In this document: positions 9,407 through 18,762 of the stretch, one piece after another | Layout of the letters: the number at the start of each line of letters is the position of its first letter | Numbering within the stretch: the first letter of the stretch is position 1 | Source of the DNA: Rhodospirillaceae bacterium | GTDB lineage: Bacteria > Pseudomonadota > Alphaproteobacteria > UBA828 | Reading direction: 5' to 3' | NCBI GenBank assembly: GCA_002728135.1 | Contig: PBVE01000013.1 | Coordinates: 1-64,000 of the forward strand | DNA length: 64,000 bases | Notes under the pieces: generated by a model | What the model saw: only the letters and a program-made list of their open reading frames with translations | What the model was told of the DNA's origin: nothing | Databases searched by the model: none | Position numbers and translations under genes: made by a program

Positions 9407-9877
9407 ATGACTAAAATTTTATTACATGACGAATATGACACCTATGATATAGAAAAAATACTTGAAGCAATACCTCACAGGTATCCATTTCTTTTGGTCG
9501 ATAAGGTAATTAAAGTAAAACGCGATGAATCTGCTATAGGAATAAAAAATGTAACTATCAATGAAAATCATTTCCAAGGGCATTTCCCAAAACGACCTGT
9601 AATGCCCGGGGTCTTAATTATTGAATCAATGGCTCAAACTGCAGCTGTTTTAGTAGTTGCTTCTCTTGGGCCTGAGATGGCAGGTAAATTAGTTTATTTT
9701 ATGAGTGTAGAAAATTGTAGATTTAGAAAGCCAGTTTTTCCTGGGGATCAAATTCAAATTCATGTCTCAAAAAAACATCGTAGAAGAAATGTATGGAAAT
9801 TTGAAGCAACGGCAACAGTTGATAATAAGTCAGTTGCTGAAGCCACTTATTCAGCAATGATATTGGAAGACACATGA
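9407..9877 (+). CDS. fabZ: 3-hydroxyacyl-[ACP] dehydratase FabZ
   Basis: FabZ dehydrates 3-hydroxyacyl-ACP in fatty acid elongation and competes with LpxA and LpxD for the hydroxyacyl-ACP pool. The hot-dog-fold protein of 156 residues has the catalytic His59 in GHFPKRPVMPGV and Glu73 in ESMAQ. Its stop overlaps the lpxA ATG by four bases (ATGA). Confidence 0.97.
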   Translation: MTKILLHDEYDTYDIEKILEAIPHRYPFLLVDKVIKVKRDESAIGIKNVTINENHFQGHFPKRPVMPGVLIIESMAQTAAVLVVASLGPEMAGKLVYFMSVENCRFRKPVFPGDQIQIHVSKKHRRRNVWKFEATATVDNKSVAEATYSAMILEDT

Positions 9878-10674
9878 CTAGAATTCATAGAACTGCAGTA
9901 GTTTCAGAGAAAGCTACCATAGGAAAAGATGTAATAATTGGCCCCTATTGTGTAATAGGGGATGATGTCAAGATAGGGAATAGCGTTGAATTAATATCTC
10001 ATATATTTATTGATGGTCATACTGACATAGGTAGCCGAACAAAAATATATCCTTTTGCCTCGATAGGGACACCACCCCAAGATTTAAAATATAAGGGTGA
10101 AATATCAAAACTGAAAATAGGAGAGGATAACATTATACGTGAACATGTAACTATGAATCCAGGCACAGAAGGTGGAGGACTAACTACCCAGATCGGAGAT
10201 AAATGCCTTTTTATGGTTGCAACTCACGTAGCCCATGACTGCATAATTGGCAATAATGTAGTAATGGCTAATAATGCAACATTAGCAGGACATGTAAAAA
10301 TAAATGATTGGGTTATTTTAGGTGGATTATCTGCTGTTCATCAATTTGTTCGCATCGGTAGACATGCTATTATTGGAGGAGTTACTGGAGTAAGAGATGA
10401 CGTTATTCCATATGGATCTGTTACTGGTGCACATGGTAAGCTTGCCGGTTTAAATTTAGTAGGCCTAAAACGTCGGGGATTCGACAGAGAAACAATTCAT
10501 GATTTAAGACGTGCGTTTAGACTTTTATTTGCTAATGAAGGTACTATGACAGAACGTGTTACAGATGTAACTGAATTATACAGCGGAAATGAACCAGTTA
10601 TGGATATTGTAAATTTTATCCAATCTGACAGTAGTAGAGCAATATGCCAGCCGCGCGGTGAAAGTGCAGAGTAA
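9874..10674 (+). CDS. lpxA: UDP-N-acetylglucosamine O-acyltransferase
   Basis: LpxA catalyses the first acylation of UDP-GlcNAc in lipid A synthesis. The 266-residue protein is a hexapeptide-repeat left-handed helix (about 1-185) with a helical C-terminal domain. The catalytic His is His121 in VAHDC. Length and motifs are normal. It overlaps fabZ at the start and lpxI at the end. Confidence 0.97.
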   Translation: MTRIHRTAVVSEKATIGKDVIIGPYCVIGDDVKIGNSVELISHIFIDGHTDIGSRTKIYPFASIGTPPQDLKYKGEISKLKIGEDNIIREHVTMNPGTEGGGLTTQIGDKCLFMVATHVAHDCIIGNNVVMANNATLAGHVKINDWVILGGLSAVHQFVRIGRHAIIGGVTGVRDDVIPYGSVTGAHGKLAGLNLVGLKRRGFDRETIHDLRRAFRLLFANEGTMTERVTDVTELYSGNEPVMDIVNFIQSDSSRAICQPRGESAE

Positions 10675-11485
10675 AATAGGAATTATTGCAGGTAGTGGGT
10701 TACTCCCCCTACGTCTTATTGATTCATGCCGTGAATCTTCAAAACCATATTTTATAATACTATTAGAAGGTGAAGCAAAACCTTCTGATTATTATGGTGA
10801 GGACTTTTCACTTATACCAATTGGAAGTTTGGGAAAAACTATTAATGCACTTAAAAAATCTAATTGTACTGAAGTTGTTATGGCAGGCCCCGTTAAGAGG
10901 CCATCTTTGAGCAAACTCAAACTTGACCTAAGAGCAATAAAATTATTAGCAAGATTCGCGAGATCAAAAAATCAAGGAGATGACGCACTTCTAAGGATTT
11001 TAGTTAAAGAGCTTGAATTAGAAGGTTTTAAAGTAATTGGAGCTGATGAAATACTGGGAAAAGGATCATTAGCAAAAGTTGGAGTTATGGGAAAGCATGC
11101 ACCTAACCAAGTTGCATTAGATAACATTAGTTTAGGAATTGAGGTTGCACAGACTCTAGGTAGTCTAGATATAGGTCAATCTGTAATTATTCAAGAAAAT
11201 GTTGTAATTGGAGTGGAAGCAGCAGAAGGAACCGATTCATTAATTCAACGATGTAGGAAACTTCTAAAAGAAGGTTCGCCTGGAGTATTAGTAAAGGTTA
11301 AAAAACCAAATCAGGATCCTAGAGCAGACTTGCCGACTATCGGAGTGAACACAGTAAAAATATCTTTTGAAAGTGGACTTAGTGGAATTGCTGTAGTTGC
11401 AAATAGCACACTAATTATTGATTATGATTCTGTGATTAATGAGGCAAATTCTTTAGGACTCTTTATTTACGGACAAACCCAATAG
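10658..11485 (+). CDS. lpxI: UDP-2,3-diacylglucosamine pyrophosphatase LpxI
   Basis: LpxI (formerly DUF1009) hydrolyses UDP-2,3-diacylglucosamine to lipid X and replaces LpxH in alphaproteobacteria. The 275-residue protein begins IGIIAGSGLLPLRL and has the C-terminal KVKKPNQDPRADLPTIGVNT segment typical of the family. The GTG at 10658 lies inside lpxA, and a GTG two codons later is equally possible. The lpxA-lpxI-lpxB order supports the call. Confidence 0.94.
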   Translation: MKVQSKIGIIAGSGLLPLRLIDSCRESSKPYFIILLEGEAKPSDYYGEDFSLIPIGSLGKTINALKKSNCTEVVMAGPVKRPSLSKLKLDLRAIKLLARFARSKNQGDDALLRILVKELELEGFKVIGADEILGKGSLAKVGVMGKHAPNQVALDNISLGIEVAQTLGSLDIGQSVIIQENVVIGVEAAEGTDSLIQRCRKLLKEGSPGVLVKVKKPNQDPRADLPTIGVNTVKISFESGLSGIAVVANSTLIIDYDSVINEANSLGLFIYGQTQ

Positions 11486-12666
11486 TGAACATAATCAAAA
11501 ATACAAAAGAATTACCTTTAATTTATATTATTGCGGGGGAACCCTCTGGAGATTTATTGGGAGCTAACCTGATGTGTTCTTTAATTAAATTAACAGATGG
11601 AAAAATCAGATTTGCAGGAGTTGGTGGATCAAGAATGAAAGCAGCGGGGCTTAAAAGTCTCTTTCCAATGGAAGATATAAGCCTTATGGGTTTCATTGAA
11701 ATACTTCCTCACTTACCACTTATATTTAAAAGATTAACACAGGTTAAGAAAGATATTAATAAAAATAAACCAAGATGTGTTATAACCATAGACTCTCCAG
11801 AATTTAATTTTCGAGTAGGTAAATCAATAAAAGATCCCAATATATACATTATTCACTATGTAGCTCCAACGGTATGGGCTTATAGACCAAAACGTGCAGA
11901 AAAAATTTCTAAATTTCTAGATTTATTGCTTGTTTTATTTCCATTTGAGCCAACATATTTTGAAAAAGTAGGTTTAGAAACAACCTTCGTTGGCCACCCA
12001 CTTGCTAAAAAAAATATTAAAAATATTGATCCTAGGGTTCTACTAAGAGATATAGACTTCAAGGAAGACAATATTTATATTACAATCTTACCTGGAAGCC
12101 GAAAAACAGAAATAAAACGTCATATATCTTTATTTGAAAAAGCTCTTAGACCTTTGGCGGTAAAAAATAAAAAAATTGTCTTTCTCCTCCCTATAGCCGA
12201 TAATTTAAGAAAAGAATATATACAAAAACAAATTCAGAATTGGTCTATTCCAGTTCATATTTTAAGTGGTGAAGAACAAAAATATACAGCATTTAAAATT
12301 AGCAGAGCAGCACTGGCAGTATCTGGTACTGTGACTCTAGAATTGGCCATAGCCGGCCTACCTATGATAGTTGTATATCGAGCAAACCCAATAACTGCTG
12401 CTATAGCAAAAAGAATAATAAAATTAAAAAATATTTCTTTAGGTAATATTCTCCTAGGAAAGAGTGTAGCAACTGAGCTTCTGCAAGAAAATGCTACTCC
12501 TAAAAACATTACAGATTCTTTATGGAGTTTGATAATTGATAGTCCTTCAAGAGACCTTCAAATAAATGAATGGAAAAAAATTCCTGATTTATTAACGACT
12601 GAAAATAAAGATAGCCCAAGTAATCAAGCAGCATCTGCAATTTTAAAAAAGATAAATTTAATCTAA
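11485..12666 (+). CDS. lpxB: Lipid-A-disaccharide synthase
   Basis: LpxB is a family-19 glycosyltransferase that joins lipid X to UDP-diacylglucosamine at the inner face of the membrane. The 393-residue protein shows the N-terminal AGEPSGDLLGA motif, HYVAPTVWAYRP near residue 120, and LPGSRKTEIKRH and SGTVTLELA in the C-terminal Rossmann domain. It starts at a GTG whose G is shared with the lpxI TAG stop. It ends the lipid A operon. Confidence 0.96.
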   Translation: MNIIKNTKELPLIYIIAGEPSGDLLGANLMCSLIKLTDGKIRFAGVGGSRMKAAGLKSLFPMEDISLMGFIEILPHLPLIFKRLTQVKKDINKNKPRCVITIDSPEFNFRVGKSIKDPNIYIIHYVAPTVWAYRPKRAEKISKFLDLLLVLFPFEPTYFEKVGLETTFVGHPLAKKNIKNIDPRVLLRDIDFKEDNIYITILPGSRKTEIKRHISLFEKALRPLAVKNKKIVFLLPIADNLRKEYIQKQIQNWSIPVHILSGEEQKYTAFKISRAALAVSGTVTLELAIAGLPMIVVYRANPITAAIAKRIIKLKNISLGNILLGKSVATELLQENATPKNITDSLWSLIIDSPSRDLQINEWKKIPDLLTTENKDSPSNQAASAILKKINLI

Positions 12667-12710
12667 GTTAAATAACTATTAGTTCTGTTATGATAAAAAG
12701 GAAAAATCAA

Positions 12711-13130
12711 ATGAGTGTAACTTCCCAAGATATTCTAAAAAACTCTAGACTCTTACATACTATGATCCGCGTTAAAGATTTAGACCTATCTTTGAAGTTT
12801 TATACAGAGTTATTAGGAATGAATTTACTTAGAAAAAATGACTATCCTACAGGCAAATTTACACTTGCTTTTGTCGGGTATGGAGATGAAGAAAATCATA
12901 CTGTTATTGAATTAACGCATAACTGGGATCAAGACGATCCTTATGAACATGGTGATGGATTTGGACACATAGCAATTAGTGTAGAAGATGCTTATAAAGT
13001 ATGTGAAAAACTTTCTATAGAGGGTGTCAAAATCCCAAGACCAGCAGGGCCTATGAAAGGTGGGACAAGAGTAATAGCATTCATTGAAGACCCTGATGGA
13101 TACAAAATCGAGCTTATACAAAGAAGCTAA
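12711..13130 (+). CDS. gloA: Lactoylglutathione lyase (glyoxalase I)
   Basis: Glyoxalase I isomerises the methylglyoxal-glutathione hemithioacetal to S-lactoylglutathione. The single VOC-fold protein of 139 residues retains the four metal ligands by family pattern: His in LLHTMIRV, Glu in TVIELTHN, His in FGHIAISV and Glu in YKIELIQ. I chose the ATG at 12711 because AAGGA precedes it at a good distance. An ATG at 12690 would add seven residues. It converges on gltA. Confidence 0.93.
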   Translation: MSVTSQDILKNSRLLHTMIRVKDLDLSLKFYTELLGMNLLRKNDYPTGKFTLAFVGYGDEENHTVIELTHNWDQDDPYEHGDGFGHIAISVEDAYKVCEKLSIEGVKIPRPAGPMKGGTRVIAFIEDPDGYKIELIQRS

Positions 13131-13170
13131 ATAGCACGCTCTTTCTATAATCATCAATAGCAGATAGTAT

Positions 13171-14466
13171 TTACTTTCGTTGATCTAGAGGTGTATAAGG
13201 CCTTGAAGGAGATCCAGTATATAACTGACGAGGACGTCCAATCTTTTGCTCAGGATCTTCAATCATTTCCTTCCACTGTGCTACCCATCCAACAGTCCTT
13301 GCTATGGCAAAAATAACTGTAAAAAGATGTGTAGGAATTCCCATTGCACTTAATATTAAACCCGAATAAAAGTCTACATTTGGGTATAATTTCCTCTCAA
13401 CAAAATAGTCATCCTCCAAAGCAATACGCTCAAGCTCCATAGCTATGTCTAACATCGCATTATCGATTCCAAGATCATCTAATACCTGATGACAAGTTTG
13501 TCGCATAACCTTCGCTCTTGGATCATAATTTTTGTAAACACGATGGCCAAAACCCATAAGGCGAAATGGATCGTCCTTATCTTTAGCTTTTTTAACAAAA
13601 GTAGCAATTTGATCTTTGCTTCCTATCTCCTCTAACATCTGAACAACTGCTTCATTTGCTCCACCGTGTGCTGGCCCCCAAAGTGTAGCAATACCTGCTG
13701 CAATACATGCGTATGGATTAGCACCAGATGATCCAGCGAGTCTAACTGTCGATGTAGAAGCATTTTGTTCATGATCGGCGTGCAATATCAAAATTTGATC
13801 CATTGCCCTAGCTTGTACTGGATTAATCTCATAGTCTTCACAGGGAACTGCAAACATCATATGAAGAAAATTTTCTGAATATGTTAAATCATTACGTGGA
13901 TACACAAAAGGCTGACCAACATTATATTTGTATGCCATAGCTGCTATTGTAGGCATTTTTGCTAATAATCTATGAGAGGCAATCATTCGGTGATAAGGAT
14001 CCTGAATATCAGTAGCATCATGATAAAATGCAGCTAAGGCCCCTACAACACCAATCATTACAGCCATTGGATGGGCATCCCTTCGGAAACCTCTATATAG
14101 ATAATTTATTTGCTCATGAACCATTGTGTGGTGTGTAATTGTATATTCGAACTTCTGTTTCTCTTGTAAGCTTGGTAACTCACCATTGAGTAGGAGATAA
14201 GAGACTTCTAAAAAATCACTTTTTTCTGCTAATTCTTCTATTGGATACCCTCTATGCAAAAGTATTCCTTGCTCTCCATCAATATAAGTTATTGCTGATG
14301 CACAAGAACCTGTCGCTGTAAAACCTGGATCATAAGTAAAATGTCCAGTTTGCGAATATAATTTTCTTACATCTATTACAGAAGGTCCTAGAGTGCCAGA
14401 TAAGACTGGCAAATCTAGAGCTAAACCTAATTTATCCTCCGATAATTTAAAGCTATTATCTGACAA
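13171..14466 (-). CDS. gltA: Citrate synthase (type II)
   Basis: Citrate synthase condenses oxaloacetate and acetyl-CoA at the entry to the TCA cycle. The 431-residue length is that of the hexameric gram-negative type. Visible active-site segments are [24 protein letters not shown] and [15 protein letters not shown]. The start is TTG, preceded by AGAGG on the coding strand. The upstream 205 bases to gltX are AT-rich. Confidence 0.97.
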   Translation of the reverse strand: MSDNSFKLSEDKLGLALDLPVLSGTLGPSVIDVRKLYSQTGHFTYDPGFTATGSCASAITYIDGEQGILLHRGYPIEELAEKSDFLEVSYLLLNGELPSLQEKQKFEYTITHHTMVHEQINYLYRGFRRDAHPMAVMIGVVGALAAFYHDATDIQDPYHRMIASHRLLAKMPTIAAMAYKYNVGQPFVYPRNDLTYSENFLHMMFAVPCEDYEINPVQARAMDQILILHADHEQNASTSTVRLAGSSGANPYACIAAGIATLWGPAHGGANEAVVQMLEEIGSKDQIATFVKKAKDKDDPFRLMGFGHRVYKNYDPRAKVMRQTCHQVLDDLGIDNAMLDIAMELERIALEDDYFVERKLYPNVDFYSGLILSAMGIPTHLFTVIFAIARTVGWVAQWKEMIEDPEQKIGRPRQLYTGSPSRPYTPLDQRK

Positions 14467-14528
14467 TTTCTTTTACCTCTTTGATGATCACTATCGTTGG
14501 TCACATAGAATCTTAAAATTCGAGATCA

Positions 14529-14561
14529 CAAAGATTATTTGACACATGATTAAAATCTTTG
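14529..14561. promoter_or_regulatory. Interrupted inverted repeat upstream of gltA
   Basis: CAAAGATT (14529-14536) and its exact reverse complement AATCTTTG (14554-14561) flank a 17-base spacer in the gltA leader, 63 bases before the start. It could be a regulator half-site pair or a weak hairpin in the 5' leader. In such AT-rich DNA, chance is a real alternative. Confidence 0.3.
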
Positions 14562-14671
14562 CTTAAAATTTATTCTTTAATCTATTAATTAATTATAATA
14601 AATAAATCAAAGGACAACATTTAAATATTGAGATTGTATTATACTACAAAGAAGTAAGAAAAACCATAATC

Positions 14672-16075
14672 CTATTTCTTAACAGCATCAGAGATCCTTT
14701 TTATAACTTCAGACCTACCGAGCACAAAAATAATAGAAAAAATTCCGGGTGATGTGTTTGTCCCAGTGAGTGCACTCCTAATTGGCTGTGCAATATTGCC
14801 AAGTTTAATATTTTCCTTTTTAACAAAACTCCGTACAATTTCTTCTATATGTTCTTCGCTCCAGTCCTTACACTCTAAAAATTCATTTGCAATCTTATTG
14901 AGAAGAATCTTTGCCTCATTAGTTAGTATTTTTAACGCTTTATCATCATAGGATATAGGTTTTTTTTCAAAAATAAAATCAATGGATTCAATTATTTGTA
15001 TTATTGTATTACTTTTTTGTATTAACTCTGATCTCAGATAGATAAACTTATCTTTATTCTCATCAACAGCTTCTTTACCCCATTTCAAACAAAGTAATCG
15101 GTAACATTCATCTAAAATTTTGGAATGATCTGAACTTCTTATGTAATGACCGTTCATATTAATTAACTTATCTAAATCAAATCTTGATGGAGATTTACCA
15201 ATACCATCCAAACTAAACCATTTGATAGCTTGCTCTTGGGAAATCAATTCATCATCACCATGAGACCAACCTAAACGCAGAAGATAATTACACATTGCCT
15301 CAGGTAAAATTCCCATTTTTTCATAGAAACCTAACTCCACAGAACCATGACGTTTTGATAGTTTTGAACCATCTGACCCATGAATTAAGGGTATATGAGA
15401 GAATTTTGGAGTTTCCCAAGCTAGAGCTTTAAATAGCTGCGTTTGACGGGCTGTATTTGTAAGATGGTCATCTCCTCTTATAGCATCAGTTATTCCCATG
15501 TCATGGTCATCTACCACTACAGAAAGCATATAAGTTGGGCTTCCATCAGCACGCAACAAAACCATATCATCAACTTGTTTGTTAGAAATACTAATCTTTC
15601 CCTGTACACCGTCATCAATAATAGTTTCACCCTCAATCAAAGCTTTAAAACGAACTACTGGAGAAATTCCTGGAGGAGCATCCTGTGGATCTTTATCTCT
15701 CCATGTTCCATCATATCTAACAGGGTTTCCTTGTTTACGTGCTTTCTCTCTCATTTCCTCTAACTCAGAGGCAGTACAATAACATTTATATGCTCTACCT
15801 GAGTCCATGAGAAAGCTAACAACCTCTCTATGTCGATTTGCCCTTGAATGTTGGAGGATAGGATCACCATCCCATTCAATGCCTAGCCATTTTAGTCCAT
15901 TAAGTATTTGGGTTATAGCATCATCCGTAGATCGAACTCGGTCAGTATCTTCAATTCTAAGGAGAAACTTACCACCGTATCTTTTTGCAAATAGCCAGTT
16001 AAAGAGGGCAGTTCTTGCTCCTCCAAGGTGTAAAAATCCTGTGGGAGAAGGGGCAAATCGAGTTACTACAGACAT
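14672..16075 (-). CDS. gltX: Glutamyl-tRNA synthetase
   Basis: This class Ib aminoacyl-tRNA synthetase charges tRNA-Glu (and often tRNA-Gln in alphaproteobacteria, which then need GatCAB). The 467-residue protein has the HIGH-type motif HLGG at 16-19, and SKLSKRHG as the KMSKS loop near residue 240. The anticodon-binding helical domain follows. In relatives comEC often lies between lexA and gltX; here only 91 bases separate the two. No Shine-Dalgarno is evident before the ATG. Confidence 0.96.
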   Translation of the reverse strand: MSVVTRFAPSPTGFLHLGGARTALFNWLFAKRYGGKFLLRIEDTDRVRSTDDAITQILNGLKWLGIEWDGDPILQHSRANRHREVVSFLMDSGRAYKCYCTASELEEMREKARKQGNPVRYDGTWRDKDPQDAPPGISPVVRFKALIEGETIIDDGVQGKISISNKQVDDMVLLRADGSPTYMLSVVVDDHDMGITDAIRGDDHLTNTARQTQLFKALAWETPKFSHIPLIHGSDGSKLSKRHGSVELGFYEKMGILPEAMCNYLLRLGWSHGDDELISQEQAIKWFSLDGIGKSPSRFDLDKLINMNGHYIRSSDHSKILDECYRLLCLKWGKEAVDENKDKFIYLRSELIQKSNTIIQIIESIDFIFEKKPISYDDKALKILTNEAKILLNKIANEFLECKDWSEEHIEEIVRSFVKKENIKLGNIAQPIRSALTGTNTSPGIFSIIFVLGRSEVIKRISDAVKK

Positions 16076-16166
16076 ATAGTTTATACTTTTATTTTTTAGA
16101 GATTGGATGCTATAGAATTAAATTAAATTTAATTTATGATTGAAGGAAAGACTAGTGACTTAATAA

Positions 16167-16901
16167 TTAACAATCATATTTTCTTATTATTCCAGCTATG
16201 CGTCCTTGAACTTTAACCCTCCCAGGTCCGAAAATACGGGTTTCATGGTTTAAATTTTCAGGTTCTAGAGCAATAGATTCTCCCTTACGCCTGATTCTTT
16301 TTAGCGTGACCTCATTATCATCAATTAAAGCAACAATAATGCTTCCATTATCAGCCGTATCAGATCTCTGAATAATAGCTATATCACCATCAAATATACC
16401 TACATCTATCATAGAATCCCCGGCGACCTCTAATGCATAATATTCTCCGGAACCTAGCAAGGTTGAAGGAACGTCAATACTCTCGGTTTCATCTCTTAAT
16501 GCTTCTATAGGTAAACCTGCCGCAATGCGACCATAAAGAGGTAAAGATACATTTTCTGGACCTAATGAATCTTGATATTCCGCAGAATAATTACTTGTTT
16601 CTTTCCCAAACTTTCCTTCTATTACATTATTTGGCAGATCATTTGAATTTAGGGTTTCAGATCCACCTTGGAAAGATGCAGGCAGTTTTATAACTTCTAA
16701 AGCACGAGCTCGGTGAGGTAATCTTCTTAAAAAACCCCTCTCTTCAAGAGCAGATACTAATCTATGGATTCCAGATTTTGATTTTAAAGATAATGCAGCT
16801 TTCATTTCTTCAAACGAAGGTGCAACTCCATTACTTCTCATATGGGTATCAATATAAACCAATAATTCTAATTGCTTACGGGTTAACACAGTTGCCTCCA
16901 T
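16167..16901 (-). CDS. lexA: LexA repressor, SOS regulator
   Basis: LexA represses DNA-damage genes and cleaves itself when stimulated by RecA filaments. The N-terminal winged helix (1-70) is followed by a linker. The scissile Ala128-Gly129 lies in GRIAAGL, the catalytic Ser163 in AGDSMID, and Lys201 in NEVTLKRIRR. The 244-residue length, slightly above E. coli's 202, is normal for alphaproteobacteria. An SOS box overlaps its promoter (16932-16946), indicating autoregulation. Confidence 0.97.
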   Translation of the reverse strand: MEATVLTRKQLELLVYIDTHMRSNGVAPSFEEMKAALSLKSKSGIHRLVSALEERGFLRRLPHRARALEVIKLPASFQGGSETLNSNDLPNNVIEGKFGKETSNYSAEYQDSLGPENVSLPLYGRIAAGLPIEALRDETESIDVPSTLLGSGEYYALEVAGDSMIDVGIFDGDIAIIQRSDTADNGSIIVALIDDNEVTLKRIRRKGESIALEPENLNHETRIFGPGRVKVQGRIAGIIRKYDC

Positions 16902-16931
16902 GCTATGAACAAAACGTAAACTCTTATATCT

Positions 16932-16946
16932 GTTCTACTTTAGTTC
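16932..16946. promoter_or_regulatory. LexA (SOS) box, GTTC-N7-GTTC
   Basis: GTTC at 16932-16935 and GTTC at 16943-16946 are separated by exactly seven bases. This is the direct-repeat operator described for alphaproteobacterial LexA. It sits 31 bases upstream of the lexA start and overlaps the predicted -10 hexamer, an arrangement expected for autorepression. Confidence 0.9.
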
Positions 16947-16960
16947 GCTTAAACCGTCAA
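16932..16960 (-). promoter_or_regulatory. Predicted lexA promoter
   Basis: On the minus strand TTGACG (16960-16955) is followed after 17 bases by TAGAAC (16937-16932). These match the sigma-70 hexamers at 5/6 and 4/6 with ideal spacing. The SOS box covers the spacer and the -10. Confidence 0.65.
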
Positions 16961-17006
16961 GGATAAGAAAAAATATAAAAAGCAGTTAATGTAAAATAAA
17001 TGAATA

Positions 17007-18230
17007 TTAAATTGTTAGTAATGGCTGATCTAATCTCAAAACTTTTACTAGATCTCCAATTTTTGCTGATGGGGCATTAGGTTCTCTAATAATTAAACAA
17101 TCTGATTGTGCTAAATTACTAATCATGGAACTATCTTGCTTATCAAACGGTTCAACTTTTAAAAATTCCCCCTCAGATATAGTCAACCTCGCCCTTAAAT
17201 AATCTTGGCGTTCATCATTAGCTTTTAAGGGAGATAATAAATGTGCAGAAGAAAATTCTCTTGAATAATGACATTTAACACCAAGCATGGCCTTAATTGC
17301 CGGAAGTACAAAAATCTGCGCACAAATTAATGCTGATACAGGATTGCCAGGCAAACCTATAACAATTTTGTCATATAATTTTCCAAACATAATAGGCTTT
17401 CCTGGCCTTATAGCTACCTTCCAAAATTCGAAATTAAACCCTGCTAACTCTAGAGCACTTTTCATAAAATCGTGGTCTCCAACTGATGCCCCACCAGTTG
17501 TAATTAATAAATCAGCTCCCTTTGATGCCTCAATTGCTTCAGCGATCGACTTGGGATCATCATCAGCAATTCCAATTTGAATTGAATTAGCACCAAAATT
17601 TGAGATAGCAGCTGCCAGGGCTGAACCATTAGAACTTATAATTTGGTTTTCTCCAATTTGCTCTCCAGGTAGAACTATCTCATTCCCATTAGAAAGAATT
17701 GCTACATTTGGCTTTCGAACAACACTAAGCCAAGGAATATTCATCGCCGCCAAGAGGCCTAATGACCTTGGGTTTACCCAATCACCTTTATGTAAAAGTT
17801 TTTCACCATTCTTAAAATCTAAACCGGCAGGACGAATGTAATCACCTTGATCAGCCGTTAAATTAACCGTTACATAATCTGCAGATGACATTTTTGAAGT
17901 ATTTTCTTGAATTACAATACAATTGGCACCAATTGGAACACGAGCTCCTGTAAAAATTCTAACTGCTTCTCCTGCATTAATTTTCTTTGGAAAATTTTTT
18001 CCAGCAGGGATTTCTCCTACAACCTTTATTTTTACTGGCACTTTGTTTACATCTTCAGCTCTTAAAGCGTAACCATCCATTGCTGAAACAGGGAAGGGAG
18101 GATGGGTCCTCCTAGCTAAAGCATCTTTAGCAAGAACTCTTCCTAGAGAATTCTCTAAACTTATAGTTTCAGCTGGAAGCAATTCACATGAATTTGATAT
18201 TCTCTCAAGAGCAGACTTAACTGATATCAT
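17007..18230 (-). CDS. moeA: Molybdopterin molybdenumtransferase MoeA
   Basis: MoeA inserts molybdate into adenylylated molybdopterin to give active Moco. The 407-residue protein shows PPFPVSAMDGYAL near the N-terminus, the TTGGASVGDHDFMK segment and GLPGNPVSALI in the MoaB/Mog-like domain. I chose the ATG at 18230, which gives MISVKSALERI as in the family. A TTG at 18248 would overlap moaC. It follows moaC directly, as in the conserved trpGDC-moaC-moeA-lexA block. Confidence 0.94.
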   Translation of the reverse strand: MISVKSALERISNSCELLPAETISLENSLGRVLAKDALARRTHPPFPVSAMDGYALRAEDVNKVPVKIKVVGEIPAGKNFPKKINAGEAVRIFTGARVPIGANCIVIQENTSKMSSADYVTVNLTADQGDYIRPAGLDFKNGEKLLHKGDWVNPRSLGLLAAMNIPWLSVVRKPNVAILSNGNEIVLPGEQIGENQIISSNGSALAAAISNFGANSIQIGIADDDPKSIAEAIEASKGADLLITTGGASVGDHDFMKSALELAGFNFEFWKVAIRPGKPIMFGKLYDKIVIGLPGNPVSALICAQIFVLPAIKAMLGVKCHYSREFSSAHLLSPLKANDERQDYLRARLTISEGEFLKVEPFDKQDSSMISNLAQSDCLIIREPNAPSAKIGDLVKVLRLDQPLLTI

Positions 18231-18234
18231 ATTA

Positions 18235-18735
18235 TTAACTTTCAGCAATTAAGCTATTTGATAATTTATATTCTTCCGACTTACCACCTGATTTATAAGT
18301 TAGCTTTGTATCTGAAATTACCATACTTCTATCAACTGCTTTACACATGTCATAAATTGTTAGAGCTGTTACTGACACAGCTACCAATGCCTCCATTTCA
18401 ACGCCAGTTTTCCCGTCCACTTCACATGAACCTTTAATTTCTATGTAATTATTCTCTTTATCAATTTTGAATTCAACAGTAATTGAGGAAATATTTAAAG
18501 GATGACAAAGGGGAATTAATTGAGAAGTATTTTTAGCAGCCATAATTCCTGCCACTCTGGCAACAGACAGGACATCTCCTTTGGGCAAACCTTCCCTTAA
18601 GACTAAATCTAGTGTTTCTGGCAACATAGAAACTCTTGAATAAGCATTAGCTATCCTACGAGAAGCTATTTTATCACCTACGTTTACCATATTGGCCCTT
18701 CCTTGAGAGTCTAAATGGCTCAGTTGTTTATTCAT
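18235..18735 (-). CDS. moaC: Cyclic pyranopterin monophosphate synthase MoaC
   Basis: MoaC, with MoaA, converts GTP to cyclic pyranopterin monophosphate in the first step of Moco synthesis. The 166-residue protein has all hallmark segments: LSHLDSQGRANMVNVG at the N-terminus, IPLCHPLNIS with the active-site His, and GKTGVEMEALVAVSVTALTIYDMCKA. It lies between trpC (27-base gap) and moeA. Confidence 0.97.
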   Translation of the reverse strand: MNKQLSHLDSQGRANMVNVGDKIASRRIANAYSRVSMLPETLDLVLREGLPKGDVLSVARVAGIMAAKNTSQLIPLCHPLNISSITVEFKIDKENNYIEIKGSCEVDGKTGVEMEALVAVSVTALTIYDMCKAVDRSMVISDTKLTYKSGGKSEEYKLSNSLIAES

Positions 18736-18762
18736 TGACTCGTTCCTTTTGGGTCAGACTTT

